Source: Gammaproteobacteria bacterium (GTDB lineage: Bacteria > Pseudomonadota > Gammaproteobacteria > Poriferisulfidales > GCA-002705445). From it: a DNA stretch of 44,151 nucleotides. The position numbers were made by a program, and so were the translations under genes. The number at the start of each line of letters is the position of its first letter. Position 1 is the stretch's first letter. The DNA lies in assembly GCA_018674175.1 (NCBI GenBank), contig JABHAT010000018.1, forward strand, positions 1 through 44,151. The letters run 5' to 3'. Below, piece by piece: positions 10,880 to 19,494 of this stretch. A model generated the notes under the pieces. That model had not been told where the DNA came from, did no database searches, and saw nothing but the letters and a program-made list of their open reading frames with translations.

Positions 10880-10887
10880 ATCATTAT
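10859..10887 (+). promoter_or_regulatory. Predicted promoter of the isc operon
   Basis: A perfect TTGACA (10859-10864) is followed after 17 bases by CATTAT (10882-10887), a four-of-six -10 match. It lies in the 88-base gap upstream of iscR, within and beside the IscR operator. The predicted start near 10894 leaves a leader of about 26 bases. Confidence 0.65.
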
Positions 10888-10919
10888 TACAGTATAAGTA
10901 AATAATGACTTAATGAAAT

Positions 10920-11357
10920 ATGAAACTAACCACAAAAAGTAGATATGCCGTTACTGCAATGTTAGATATTGCCTATCATGATCAAGGTAGTCCAATCTCT
11001 TTGCCCGAAATTGCCGAAAGACAAAATATCTCACTATCATATCTTGAGCAGTTATTTTCTAGGTTAAAAAAGAGTGGGCTTGTTGAAAGTATTAAAGGAC
11101 CTGGTGGAGGTTATAAGTTATCTAAGGATGCAGATGATATAGTAATATCAGATGTAATTCAGGCTGTAGATGAAAATTTAGAAACTACAGCATGTAATGG
11201 TAAATCTAATTGTCATAATAACCAGCAGTGCTTATCACATAATTTATGGGAAGACTTAGGTGCTGAGATTAAAAATTTCTTATCAGATGTTACCTTGCAG
11301 CAAGTGATCTCAAAAAATAATAGTAATATTAAAGAGATTAAATTATCGGAGTATTAA
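10920..11357 (+). CDS. iscR: Iron-sulfur cluster regulator IscR
   Basis: IscR is an Rrf2-family regulator that senses iron-sulfur status by carrying a [2Fe-2S] cluster; loaded IscR represses the isc operon. The 145-residue protein starts MKLTTKSRYAVTAMLD, matching the E. coli N-terminus, with a winged helix to about residue 80. Cluster ligands are at the same numbers as in E. coli: Cys92, Cys98, Cys104 and His107. It heads the isc operon, and iscS begins at the base after its stop codon. A matching operator lies upstream. Confidence 0.98.
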   Translation: MKLTTKSRYAVTAMLDIAYHDQGSPISLPEIAERQNISLSYLEQLFSRLKKSGLVESIKGPGGGYKLSKDADDIVISDVIQAVDENLETTACNGKSNCHNNQQCLSHNLWEDLGAEIKNFLSDVTLQQVISKNNSNIKEIKLSEY

Positions 11358-12581
11358 ATGAAGAACTTGAAAACACCAATTTATTTAGATTACGCATCTA
11401 CAACACCAATAGATAAAAGAGTTGCAGAAAAAATGTTTGAATATATGACAATGGATGGCAAATATGGGAATCCTGCTTCAAGATCGCATAGTTTTGGTTG
11501 GGATGCAGATGATGCTGTAAGCCAAAGTAGAAAACATGTGGCAGACTTGATAAACGCAGATCCAAGAGAAATAGTTTGGACTAGCGGTGCAACAGAATCA
11601 GATAATTTGGCAATCAAAGGTGCAGCTCATTTTTACAAGAAAAAAGGCAAGCATATTATCACTGTTAAAACAGAGCATAAAGCTGTTTTAGATGCATGTA
11701 GACAATTAGAAAGGGAAGGTTTTGAGGTTACATATATGGAACCAATGTCTAACGGTCTCATTGATCTAAAAGTTCTTGAGTCAGAAATAAGAGAAGATAC
11801 AGTTTTAATATCTATAATGCATGTAAATAATGAAATAGGTGTGATTCAAGATATTGAAAAAATTGGAGAAATGGCAAGAAGTAAAAAAATTATTTTCCAT
11901 GTTGATGCAGCACAAAGTGCTGGAAAAATTGAGATAGATTTAGAAAAAATGAAGGTTGATTTGATGAGCTTTTCAGCACACAAAATTTATGGACCAAAAG
12001 GTATTGGAGCTTTGTATGTTAGAAGAAAACCTAGGGTAAGATTAGAAGCTCAAATACATGGAGGAGGACATGAAAGAGGTCTTCGTTCAGGAACACTTCC
12101 TACACATCAAATAGTTGGAATGGGTGAAGCCTTTAGAATAGCTAAAGAAGAGCTGGATAAAGATTTTGAAAATGCTTCCCAACTAAGAAATAGATTGTGG
12201 AATGGGGTTAAGGATATGGAAGAAGTTTACTTGAATGGTGATTTTGAAAATAGGTATCCAGGAATTATGAATATTAGTTTTAATTATGTAGAGGGAGAGT
12301 CTTTAATTATGGCCACAAAAGATATAGCGGTTTCAAGTGGTTCTGCCTGTACATCAGCATCTCTAGAACCAAGCTTCGTACTTAGAGCGATAGGTAGATC
12401 TGATGAATTAGCACATAGTTCTTTAAGGATGTCTATAGGAAGGTTTACAACTGCAGAAGATATTGATGCAACGATTAAAACAGTTACAAAGGCAGTAGAG
12501 AAATTAAGAGCACTATCACCTTTATGGGATATGTATAAAGATGGTATTGATATTAGTAAAATTGAGTGGGCAGCTCATTAG
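11358..12581 (+). CDS. iscS: Cysteine desulfurase IscS
   Basis: IscS is a PLP enzyme that removes sulfur from cysteine and passes it as a persulfide to IscU and to tRNA-thiolation enzymes. The protein is 407 residues. The PLP lysine is in [12 protein letters not shown] (Lys209). The mobile-loop cysteine that carries the persulfide is Cys331 in [14 protein letters not shown]. Both are offset by three from E. coli IscS Lys206 and Cys328. [10 protein letters not shown] and the RSGTLPTH motif are also present. The start abuts iscR without a gap. Confidence 0.99.
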   Translation: MKNLKTPIYLDYASTTPIDKRVAEKMFEYMTMDGKYGNPASRSHSFGWDADDAVSQSRKHVADLINADPREIVWTSGATESDNLAIKGAAHFYKKKGKHIITVKTEHKAVLDACRQLEREGFEVTYMEPMSNGLIDLKVLESEIREDTVLISIMHVNNEIGVIQDIEKIGEMARSKKIIFHVDAAQSAGKIEIDLEKMKVDLMSFSAHKIYGPKGIGALYVRRKPRVRLEAQIHGGGHERGLRSGTLPTHQIVGMGEAFRIAKEELDKDFENASQLRNRLWNGVKDMEEVYLNGDFENRYPGIMNISFNYVEGESLIMATKDIAVSSGSACTSASLEPSFVLRAIGRSDELAHSSLRMSIGRFTTAEDIDATIKTVTKAVEKLRALSPLWDMYKDGIDISKIEWAAH

Positions 12582-12605
12582 AAGTTAATTATAGGAGAGA
12601 GAAAA

Positions 12606-13004
12606 ATGGCATATGGAAAAAAAGTTTTAGATCATTATGAAAACCCAAGAAATGTTGGAACATTAGACAAAGATGATAAGTCAGTTGGTACAGGTATGGT
12701 CGGAGCGCCAGCTTGCGGTGACGTAATGAAGTTACAAATAAAAGTTAATGATGATGGTGTAATTGAAGATGCAAAATTTAAAACCTATGGTTGTGGCTCT
12801 GCAATAGCTTCATCAAGTTTACTTACTGAGTGGGTTAGAGGTAAAACTGTTGCCGAAGCCGGAGAAATAAAAAATAGTGAAATAGCAGAAGAGCTAGCTT
12901 TACCTCCTGTGAAAATTCATTGCTCAGTTTTAGCGGAAGATGCAATAAAAGCGGCTGTGAATGATTATTATGAAAAAAACGACAAAAAACAAAAAACAGC
13001 TTAA
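12606..13004 (+). CDS. iscU: Iron-sulfur cluster assembly scaffold IscU
   Basis: IscU is the scaffold on which [2Fe-2S] clusters are built before transfer. At 132 residues it is slightly longer than the E. coli 128 because of a Lys-rich tail. The three cluster cysteines are Cys37 (in GAPACGD, with Asp39), Cys63 and Cys106. LPPVK at 99-103 is the known HscA recognition motif. A strong ribosome-binding site (AGGAGAG) precedes the ATG. IscA follows 4 bases downstream. Confidence 0.99.
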   Translation: MAYGKKVLDHYENPRNVGTLDKDDKSVGTGMVGAPACGDVMKLQIKVNDDGVIEDAKFKTYGCGSAIASSSLLTEWVRGKTVAEAGEIKNSEIAEELALPPVKIHCSVLAEDAIKAAVNDYYEKNDKKQKTA

Positions 13005-13008
13005 ATAT

Positions 13009-13332
13009 ATGTCAATTACAATAACTGAAAACGCTGCAGATAGAGTAAAAACGTTCCTAGATAATAGGGGAAGTGGCGTTGGTCTTAGAGTGGGTGTGAA
13101 AACAACAGGATGCTCTGGCATGGCCTATATAATCGAGTTTGCAGACAATATAGATAAAGATGATACGGTTTTTGAAGAGAAAGGTGTCAAGATTATAGTT
13201 GACCCAAAATGTTTACTATATTTAGATGGAACAGAATTAGATTTTACTAAAGAAGGGCTTAATGAGGGTTTTAAATTTACTAACCCAAATGAGAAAGCAA
13301 GATGCGGATGCGGTGAAAGTTTTAGTGTCTAA
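13009..13332 (+). CDS. iscA: Iron-sulfur cluster assembly protein IscA
   Basis: IscA is an A-type carrier that delivers clusters, chiefly [4Fe-4S], to target enzymes. I place the start at ATG 13009 ([13 protein letters not shown]), which gives 107 residues, the E. coli length. An in-frame ATG at 12961 would add 16 Lys-rich residues overlapping iscU and has no homologous counterpart. The three conserved cysteines are Cys35 (TTGCSGMAY), Cys99 and Cys101 (CGCGESF). A 42-base gap follows before hscB. Confidence 0.97.
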   Translation: MSITITENAADRVKTFLDNRGSGVGLRVGVKTTGCSGMAYIIEFADNIDKDDTVFEEKGVKIIVDPKCLLYLDGTELDFTKEGLNEGFKFTNPNEKARCGCGESFSV

Positions 13333-13374
13333 GATAAAGAAATAAATATTAAATTTTTTTACTAGGAATTTCAC

Positions 13375-13890
13375 ATGGCAATAGATTTTAATCAAAATTT
13401 TTTTGAACTTTTTGAATTAGATTACTCTGTAGACATCAATAGCGAAATCCTTGAAAAAAAATATTTAAATTTTCAAAAAAATTTTCATCCAGATAAATTC
13501 GTAAATGCTAGTGATTATGAAAAGAGAATGTCTTTGCAAATTACTTCCCACATAAACGAAGCATATAAAGTGCTAAAAAATGATTACTTAAAAAGTATGT
13601 ATTTATTAAAGATAAAAGGATATGACATTGATAATCAAAATAGCACAATTTCAGACCCTAGTTTTTTGATGCACCAGATGGAATTAAGAGAAGAATCTGA
13701 TGAAATTATGTCAAAAAAAAATAAAAATTTAAAAAAAGATTTTTTTATAAAACTCAATAGCCTCAAGAAAAAATTTCAAGATGATTTTAAAATTAAATAT
13801 GAGTCTGAACTATTTGAAGAGGCTTCAGATAGCATTAAAAAAATGAAATTCTATATTTCAATAGAAAATGATCTAAAAAGGAATGGTTGA
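13375..13890 (+). CDS. hscB: Co-chaperone HscB (Hsc20)
   Basis: HscB is the J-protein partner that brings IscU to HscA and stimulates its ATPase. The protein has 171 residues. The N-terminal J domain has the HPD motif at 38-40 (NFHPDKF). A C-terminal three-helix region for IscU binding begins around residue 90. AGGAA lies upstream of the start. The stop is 5 bases before the hscA ATG. Confidence 0.95.
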   Translation: MAIDFNQNFFELFELDYSVDINSEILEKKYLNFQKNFHPDKFVNASDYEKRMSLQITSHINEAYKVLKNDYLKSMYLLKIKGYDIDNQNSTISDPSFLMHQMELREESDEIMSKKNKNLKKDFFIKLNSLKKKFQDDFKIKYESELFEEASDSIKKMKFYISIENDLKRNG

Positions 13891-13895
13891 TACTT

Positions 13896-15743
13896 ATGGC
13901 ATTATTACAAATATCTGAACCTGGGAAATCACAAGACCCTCATCAGAAGAAATATTATGTTGGGATTGACTTAGGAACTACAAACTCATTAGTTGCTCTT
14001 ATAAGTAATGGCTTTCCAAGAGTTCTAAAAAATAAAGAAGGAAGTGAGTTATTTCCCTCAATAGTTAGCTATAAAAAAGATTCCGTAATTGTAGGAGAAT
14101 ATTTTAATGATAGTGCGTCCATAACATTTAGTTCTATAAAAAGAATGATTGGAAAAAATATAAAAGATTTAAATAGTAGTGATTTTTATTCTCCTTGTGA
14201 ATTTATTGGTGATGATAGTATTGTAAAATTTAAAGTTTTTAAAAATCTTTTAACACCAATAGAGATTTCATCAGAAATATTAAAACATTTAAAAAATATT
14301 ACTGAGCAAACATTAATGGGTGATATTGAAGGGTGCGTTATAACAGTCCCTGCATATTTTGATGATGCACAAAGACAAGCTACTAAAGATGCAGCATCGT
14401 TAAGTGGTCTGAAAGTATTAAGATTATTAAATGAGCCTACGGCAGCAGCTATAGCATATGGGCTAGCAAGTAAGAAAATATCAAAAATTATGGTTTACGA
14501 TCTCGGGGGAGGTACTTTTGATATATCAATTTTAGATTTAAATGATGGTGTTTTTAAGGTTTTATCAACTGGAGGAGATAGCTCTTTAGGTGGAGATGAT
14601 TTTGATTATCTAATAGTGGACTATATTCAAAGTAAATTAGATATTGAATTAGATAGCGAAAAAAAATATATTCTTTACCTTTACGCTAAAAAGATTAAAG
14701 TTGCCCTTTCCGAAACTGAAATAGTTGATATTGAGCTGGAAAAAATTGGATTAGAGAATACTAAATTAACATTTTCAAGAGATGATTTTAATTTATTAAT
14801 AAATGATTTAGTGCAAAAAACTTTAAAAATAAGTAGCGAAGTTTTATTAGATGCAAATTTATCTGTTAATGATATAAATGAAATAATTTTAGTTGGCGGA
14901 TCAACAAGAACTCCTTTTATAAAATATAGTGTTAAAAATTTTTTTAATAAAGAGCCTTTATCTGATATAAATCCAGATAATGTTGTAGCTATAGGAGCCT
15001 CAATACAGGCGGATATATTATCTGGAAGTTCAAAAGAAGAACTTCTCCTACTTGATGTTATACCGTTATCTTTGGGTGTTGAAACCATGGGAGAGCTTGT
15101 GGAAGTTATAATTCCAAGAAATAGTACAATCCCAACCAGTAGCAGTAAAGAATATACAACATTTAAAGATGGTCAAACTGCTATGAGTATTCATGTTATT
15201 CAAGGAGAAAGAGATCTAGTAAGTGATTGTAGGTCGCTTGCAAAATTTATAATTAAAGATATACCTCCAATGCTTGCTGGCGCGGCAAGAATTAAACTTG
15301 AATTTCAAATAGATGCTGATGGTATTTTAAGCGTTAGTGCAACAGAAACTACAACTAATAAAGTTACATCTATAGAGGTGAAGCCTTCGTATGGAATTAA
15401 TGATTCACAAATAGAAAAAATGTTAAAAGATTCGTTTGATAATGCACATACTGATATTAAAAGTAGGCATTTAAATGAAGCTATTGTTGAAGGAAAGAGG
15501 GTTATACTTTCTATCAATTCGGCATTAAAAATTGATGGTTCAGATTTACTTAATGAGAAAGAACTTAAATATATTTATAAGGCAAGAGACGAGCTAGAAG
15601 AAATGTTAAATAGTGGGGAAAAAGAAAGTATTATTGACGCAGTAAAAAATTTAGAAAAAGTATCTGAAACTTATGTTTCAAGAAGAATGAATTCTAATAT
15701 ACAAAAAATTATGAAAGGAACAGATATCAAGGAGTTTAATTAG
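13896..15743 (+). CDS. hscA: Hsp70-type chaperone HscA
   Basis: HscA is the specialised Hsp70 that releases clusters from IscU by binding its LPPVK segment. The ATG at 13896 (MALLQISEPG) matches the E. coli N-terminus and gives 615 residues against 616. A TTG at 13887 inside hscB could be read in frame but is unlikely. The nucleotide-binding domain shows GIDLGTTNSLV, VPAYFDDAQRQATKDAA, LLNEPTAAAIAYG, DLGGGTFDIS and VGGSTRTP. The substrate-binding domain follows from about residue 385. Confidence 0.98.
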   Translation: MALLQISEPGKSQDPHQKKYYVGIDLGTTNSLVALISNGFPRVLKNKEGSELFPSIVSYKKDSVIVGEYFNDSASITFSSIKRMIGKNIKDLNSSDFYSPCEFIGDDSIVKFKVFKNLLTPIEISSEILKHLKNITEQTLMGDIEGCVITVPAYFDDAQRQATKDAASLSGLKVLRLLNEPTAAAIAYGLASKKISKIMVYDLGGGTFDISILDLNDGVFKVLSTGGDSSLGGDDFDYLIVDYIQSKLDIELDSEKKYILYLYAKKIKVALSETEIVDIELEKIGLENTKLTFSRDDFNLLINDLVQKTLKISSEVLLDANLSVNDINEIILVGGSTRTPFIKYSVKNFFNKEPLSDINPDNVVAIGASIQADILSGSSKEELLLLDVIPLSLGVETMGELVEVIIPRNSTIPTSSSKEYTTFKDGQTAMSIHVIQGERDLVSDCRSLAKFIIKDIPPMLAGAARIKLEFQIDADGILSVSATETTTNKVTSIEVKPSYGINDSQIEKMLKDSFDNAHTDIKSRHLNEAIVEGKRVILSINSALKIDGSDLLNEKELKYIYKARDELEEMLNSGEKESIIDAVKNLEKVSETYVSRRMNSNIQKIMKGTDIKEFN

Positions 15744-15744
15744 A

Positions 15745-16083
15745 ATGCCAAAAATAACATTTTTACCACATAAAGATCTTTGTCCGGATGGTCTGGAAAT
15801 AGAGGTTGAAGAAGGAATTAGTATTTGCGATATAGCATTAAAAAATCATATTGATATAGAGCATGCATGCGAAAAATCATGTGCATGCACAACTTGCCAT
15901 GTTTATATCAGAAAAGGTTTGGAATCTTTAGAAGAATCAACAGAAAATGAAGATGATATGCTTGATAAAGCATGGGGTTTAGAGCCTGACTCAAGATTAA
16001 GTTGCCAAGCTCTTACTGGAAAAGACGATTTAGTTATTGAAATACCAAAATATACTATTAATATGGTTTCAGAGAATCATTAG
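15745..16083 (+). CDS. fdx: ISC [2Fe-2S] ferredoxin
   Basis: This adrenodoxin-type ferredoxin supplies electrons for cluster assembly. The 112-residue protein has cluster cysteines Cys42, Cys48, Cys51 and Cys87, the same positions as E. coli Fdx, within HACEKSCACTTCHVY and RLSCQ. Cys46 is also conserved in this family. The acidic stretch EESTENEDDMLD is the usual partner-docking region. It starts one base after the hscA stop codon. Confidence 0.98.
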   Translation: MPKITFLPHKDLCPDGLEIEVEEGISICDIALKNHIDIEHACEKSCACTTCHVYIRKGLESLEESTENEDDMLDKAWGLEPDSRLSCQALTGKDDLVIEIPKYTINMVSENH

Positions 16084-16094
16084 GAGTTATGACT

Positions 16095-16295
16095 ATGAGT
16101 TTAAAATGGGGGGATAGCCTTGATATAGCTATTGATTTACTAGAGAAATTTCCTGATACTGACCCACAATATATAAGGTTTACAGATTTACATGATTGGG
16201 TATGCGCTCTAGAAGGTTTTGAGGATAATCCTGAAAATTCCAATGAGAAAATTCTCGAATCAATACAAATGAATTGGATAGAAGAAGCTAAATAA
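16095..16295 (+). CDS. iscX: Iron-sulfur assembly protein IscX
   Basis: IscX is a small acidic modulator of IscS that may act as an iron-dependent regulator of the ISC machine. I chose ATG 16095 (MSLKWGDS): AGGAG at 16082-16086 is 8 bases upstream, and the resulting 66 residues match E. coli IscX. The ATG at 16089 would lie only 2 bases from that site. RFTDLHDWVCALEGF and SNEKILESIQMNW are the family signatures. It is the last isc gene. Confidence 0.93.
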   Translation: MSLKWGDSLDIAIDLLEKFPDTDPQYIRFTDLHDWVCALEGFEDNPENSNEKILESIQMNWIEEAK

Positions 16296-16317
16296 TTAAA
16301 ATAAAGGAGCAATAAAA

Positions 16318-16749
16318 ATGTCAGTAGAGAGAACATTGTCAATAATAAAACCTGATGCAGTTGGAAAAAACGTCATAGGAAAAATATTACAAAGATTTGA
16401 AGAAAATAATTTAAGGATTGTTGCGTCTAAAATGATTCATTTAACACAAGAAAAAGCCGAAGGCTTTTATGATATCCATAGAGATAAACCATTTTTTCCA
16501 AATTTAGTAGAATTTATGACTTCAGGGCCAGTTATAGTCCAAGTATTAGAGGGAGAAAATGCAGTAAATAAAAACAGAGAGATAATGGGGGCAACAAACC
16601 CAGCAGATGCGGCTATAGGAACAATAAGAAAAGATTTTGCAAAAAGTATAGATGAAAACGCTGCACATGGTTCAGATGCACCTGAGACAGCCAAAGTTGA
16701 AATAGCGTATTTTTTCAATGAGGACGAGATCCTAAAAAGAACCAGGTAA
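16318..16749 (+). CDS. ndk: Nucleoside diphosphate kinase
   Basis: Ndk balances nucleoside triphosphate pools through a phosphohistidine intermediate. The 143-residue protein has the N-terminal [12 protein letters not shown] motif, the conserved [17 protein letters not shown] segment and the active-site His117 in NAAHGSD. An AAAGGAGC ribosome-binding site stands in front. It follows iscX by 22 bases, as in Pseudomonas, but rlmN and pilF, which usually follow ndk, are missing. Confidence 0.99.
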   Translation: MSVERTLSIIKPDAVGKNVIGKILQRFEENNLRIVASKMIHLTQEKAEGFYDIHRDKPFFPNLVEFMTSGPVIVQVLEGENAVNKNREIMGATNPADAAIGTIRKDFAKSIDENAAHGSDAPETAKVEIAYFFNEDEILKRTR

Positions 16750-16756
16750 ATTAGTT

Positions 16757-17602
16757 ATGGAAAATCTTGATTCTCTTAAAATAGCAAGCAATCTGTTGAG
16801 ATCTCATAGAGAAAAGCTAAATTTATCAATAAAGGAGATATCATTAGAGCTAAGATTAGAAGAAACCATAATAAGAGATATTGAGAGTGCAAATTTTGAT
16901 AATTTTAGTAGTTATTTATTTTTAAAGGGCTATCTTAAAAATTATGCAGATTTTCTAGAAATTAAGATAAATCTCCCTGAGTATAAAGAGAGAAAGAAAC
17001 CTAAAATAAAAAAAGAAAAAAATAAAGTTGTTAGAAAAAGTTATATTAATTACATATTAGCTTTAATAGTTTTGGTATTAATATATTTTTTTCTAATAGA
17101 AAATAATAAAATAGTTCCAGAATCTGAAAATAAAACAATTCTTATTCAAAAAGATAGTGTTTCAAGAGACAAAGATGATGCAGAAAAAATATATAAAGAA
17201 GAGAAAACCGATAATATAATCACACCTTATAAAGAAACTATAGAGTCGCTTTCTAAAGAAATAGATAGTAAATTAGAAGTTATTATTAATGACTCTAAAG
17301 AAAATTTAAATGAAAAAAGCACTGCTGACTCTAATGAAAAGCCTTTAGAGCTAATCCAAGATCAAATTTTAATAATAAAATATAGTGACGACTCTTGGAC
17401 TGAGATAATTAATTCTAATGGTGATATAGTTTTTTTTGACCTTGTTAAAGGTGGGAAATCTATAAAAATTAAAATTTTGACACCATTTGAGATATTATTA
17501 GGCGACGCAACAGCTGTAAATATAAAGTACAATAATAAGGTTGTAAAAATTCCATATTTTAATCCTGATAATAATGTTGGAAAAATTAAAATAAATAATT
17601 AA
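16757..17602 (+). CDS. rodZ: Cytoskeletal membrane protein RodZ
   Basis: RodZ links the MreB cytoskeleton to the wall-elongation machinery. The 281-residue protein has an N-terminal helix-turn-helix domain (about 8-75) containing LRSHREKLNLSIKEIS and LFLKGYLKNYADFL. A basic juxtamembrane patch and one membrane helix (about 97-114) follow. A low-complexity acidic linker then leads to a C-terminal domain of the DUF4115 type from about 205 (DDSWTEIINSNGD). It is shorter than the 337 residues of E. coli, mostly in the linker. ispG, the usual next gene, is absent, and hisS follows 6 bases later. Confidence 0.92.
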   Translation: MENLDSLKIASNLLRSHREKLNLSIKEISLELRLEETIIRDIESANFDNFSSYLFLKGYLKNYADFLEIKINLPEYKERKKPKIKKEKNKVVRKSYINYILALIVLVLIYFFLIENNKIVPESENKTILIQKDSVSRDKDDAEKIYKEEKTDNIITPYKETIESLSKEIDSKLEVIINDSKENLNEKSTADSNEKPLELIQDQILIIKYSDDSWTEIINSNGDIVFFDLVKGGKSIKIKILTPFEILLGDATAVNIKYNNKVVKIPYFNPDNNVGKIKINN

Positions 17603-17608
17603 ATTATT

Positions 17609-18871
17609 ATGAAGAAATTTCAATCAGTAAGAGGAATGAAAGATATATTGCCTAATGAGTCTAGGTTCTTTAGGAATCTTGAGAACGTACTTATATCTGC
17701 TGCCAATCAATTTGGATTTAAAGAAATTAAAACCCCGATACTGGAAGATACAAATTTATTTATTAAATCAATAGGTGATGGTACAGATATTATTGAAAAA
17801 GAAATGTATACCTTTGTTGATGCAAAAAACAATTCATTTTCAATGAGGCCAGAAGGAACAGCTTCTTGTGCTAGAGCTTTAGTTGAGCATGGTCTAAATG
17901 ATTCTATTAATAAAGTATGGTACTCAGGTCCTTTTTTTAGACACGAAAGACCTCAAAAAGGAAGATATCGTCAGTTTCACCAATTTGGTGCTGAATTCAT
18001 AGGTGTAGAAAGTTATGAGGCTGATGTAGAAATGATTAGTTTAATTAATTTTATATGGAAGAGTCTTGATGTGGATCCTGTATTAAAGATTAATACTATA
18101 GGAGACATACAGGATAGAAAAAAATATATATTAGTTCTTTTAGATTATTTTAGTAAATATAAACATGACTTTAATGAGGCAGAAAAAAATAAACTCAAGG
18201 TAAACCCGTTAAGACTTCTGGATTCAAAAAATAAGAATATTAATGAAATCATTGCACAAGCACCAAAAATCACCGACCACATTTCCATGGAGTCAAAATT
18301 ACATTTTGACAGTATATTAAGTATATTGGATAAAAAAAATATAAAATATGAGCAAGATGATAAATTAGTGAGAGGCTTAGATTATTACAATAGAACTGTT
18401 TTTGAATATATAGACAAAAATCATGAGTCTCAGAATACTATATGCGCAGGAGGCAGATATGATTTTTTATTTGAAAATTTATGTGATAAAAATATACCAG
18501 CTTTAGGTTTTGCAATAGGAATAGAGAGGCTCTTAGAATACATGAATTATAATTTAGAAAGTGAAAAATCAAATATATTTTATATTGCAGTAATGAATGA
18601 AGACAACTATTTATACTCGCAAAATATTGCTAATATAATTAGAAAAATATCCAAAAATTATATAGTTTCAAATAGTTATAGTTATGTAAATTTAAAGGCC
18701 CAACTAAAAAAAGCTAACAAATTATCAGCTGACTATTGTGTTATAATTGGCGACGAAGAATGTAGCAATAATACATGCCAAATAAAAAATATGGATTCAG
18801 GTTATCAAGATGCAGTTGATTTAGATAACATTGAGACATATCTTAAGAGTAATATAGATGATGGGAATTAA
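17609..18871 (+). CDS. hisS: Histidine--tRNA ligase
   Basis: HisS is a class II aminoacyl-tRNA synthetase. The 420-residue protein has the start QSVRGMKDILP, motif 2 (GPFFRHERPQKGRYRQFHQFG), the histidine motifs LVRGLDYYNRTVFEY and GRYDFL, and motif 3 (ALGFAIGIERLL). A C-terminal anticodon-binding domain begins at about 325. It lies between rodZ and yfgM with gaps of 6 and 3 bases. Confidence 0.98.
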   Translation: MKKFQSVRGMKDILPNESRFFRNLENVLISAANQFGFKEIKTPILEDTNLFIKSIGDGTDIIEKEMYTFVDAKNNSFSMRPEGTASCARALVEHGLNDSINKVWYSGPFFRHERPQKGRYRQFHQFGAEFIGVESYEADVEMISLINFIWKSLDVDPVLKINTIGDIQDRKKYILVLLDYFSKYKHDFNEAEKNKLKVNPLRLLDSKNKNINEIIAQAPKITDHISMESKLHFDSILSILDKKNIKYEQDDKLVRGLDYYNRTVFEYIDKNHESQNTICAGGRYDFLFENLCDKNIPALGFAIGIERLLEYMNYNLESEKSNIFYIAVMNEDNYLYSQNIANIIRKISKNYIVSNSYSYVNLKAQLKKANKLSADYCVIIGDEECSNNTCQIKNMDSGYQDAVDLDNIETYLKSNIDDGN

Positions 18872-18874
18872 AAA

Positions 18875-19486
18875 ATGAGTGATGAAAAGTTAGATCTTAC
18901 AAGCAAGATTGTTAAATGGGCCACAGATAATATAAAATTTATATCTATAGGGGTGGTTATAGGAATATCTATGCCTTTACTATGGAGTTATTCTCAATAC
19001 TTAGAAGAGAAGGAGAATTTAGTTGCCTCTGAATTATATTATGATCTTATTGATTTAGGTAATTCATCTCAAGATACCCAAGAAGCGCATAATAAAATTA
19101 TAGATGAACATGGGGGCTCAATTTATGAAGTTCTTGCAAAGTTTGTATTATCAAAAAGAGAGTTTGAAAACAAAAACTATGATCTTTCAAAAAAGTATTT
19201 AGATGAAATAATAGATATAGATGTTAATGATACATACAGTAGTTTAGCAAGAATTAAAGTCTCCTTGATTCATATTGAAAATAAAGATTATGATATGGCT
19301 TTAAAAAATCTTAATAAAGTAACTATGAAAAATTCATTTAAGCAAATAATATCAGAAATCAAGGGAGATATTTTTAAGTATAAAGGTGATAAAGAAAAAT
19401 CTCTTGAATTTTATAATGAGGCTATAGATGCATCAGCTATTAATAATGAAAATTTATTAATGAAAAAAAATTCTGTTAAAAATTAA
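18875..19486 (+). CDS. yfgM: YfgM family tetratricopeptide protein (SecYEG-associated)
   Basis: YfgM is an inner-membrane protein with a periplasmic TPR domain that, in E. coli, contacts SecYEG and the chaperone PpiD. The 203-residue protein has a short cytoplasmic N-terminus, one membrane helix (FISIGVVIGISMPLLW, about 22-38) and helical TPR-like repeats after it. Sequence identity is modest, so the name rests partly on the hisS-yfgM-bamB-der order, which is highly conserved. Confidence 0.88.
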   Translation: MSDEKLDLTSKIVKWATDNIKFISIGVVIGISMPLLWSYSQYLEEKENLVASELYYDLIDLGNSSQDTQEAHNKIIDEHGGSIYEVLAKFVLSKREFENKNYDLSKKYLDEIIDIDVNDTYSSLARIKVSLIHIENKDYDMALKNLNKVTMKNSFKQIISEIKGDIFKYKGDKEKSLEFYNEAIDASAINNENLLMKKNSVKN

Positions 19487-19494
19487 AACTCATT

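Noticed and set aside
12961-13008. Upstream extension of iscA
   Set aside because: It would overlap iscU and add a Lys-rich tail with no counterpart; the start at 13009 gives the exact E. coli length.
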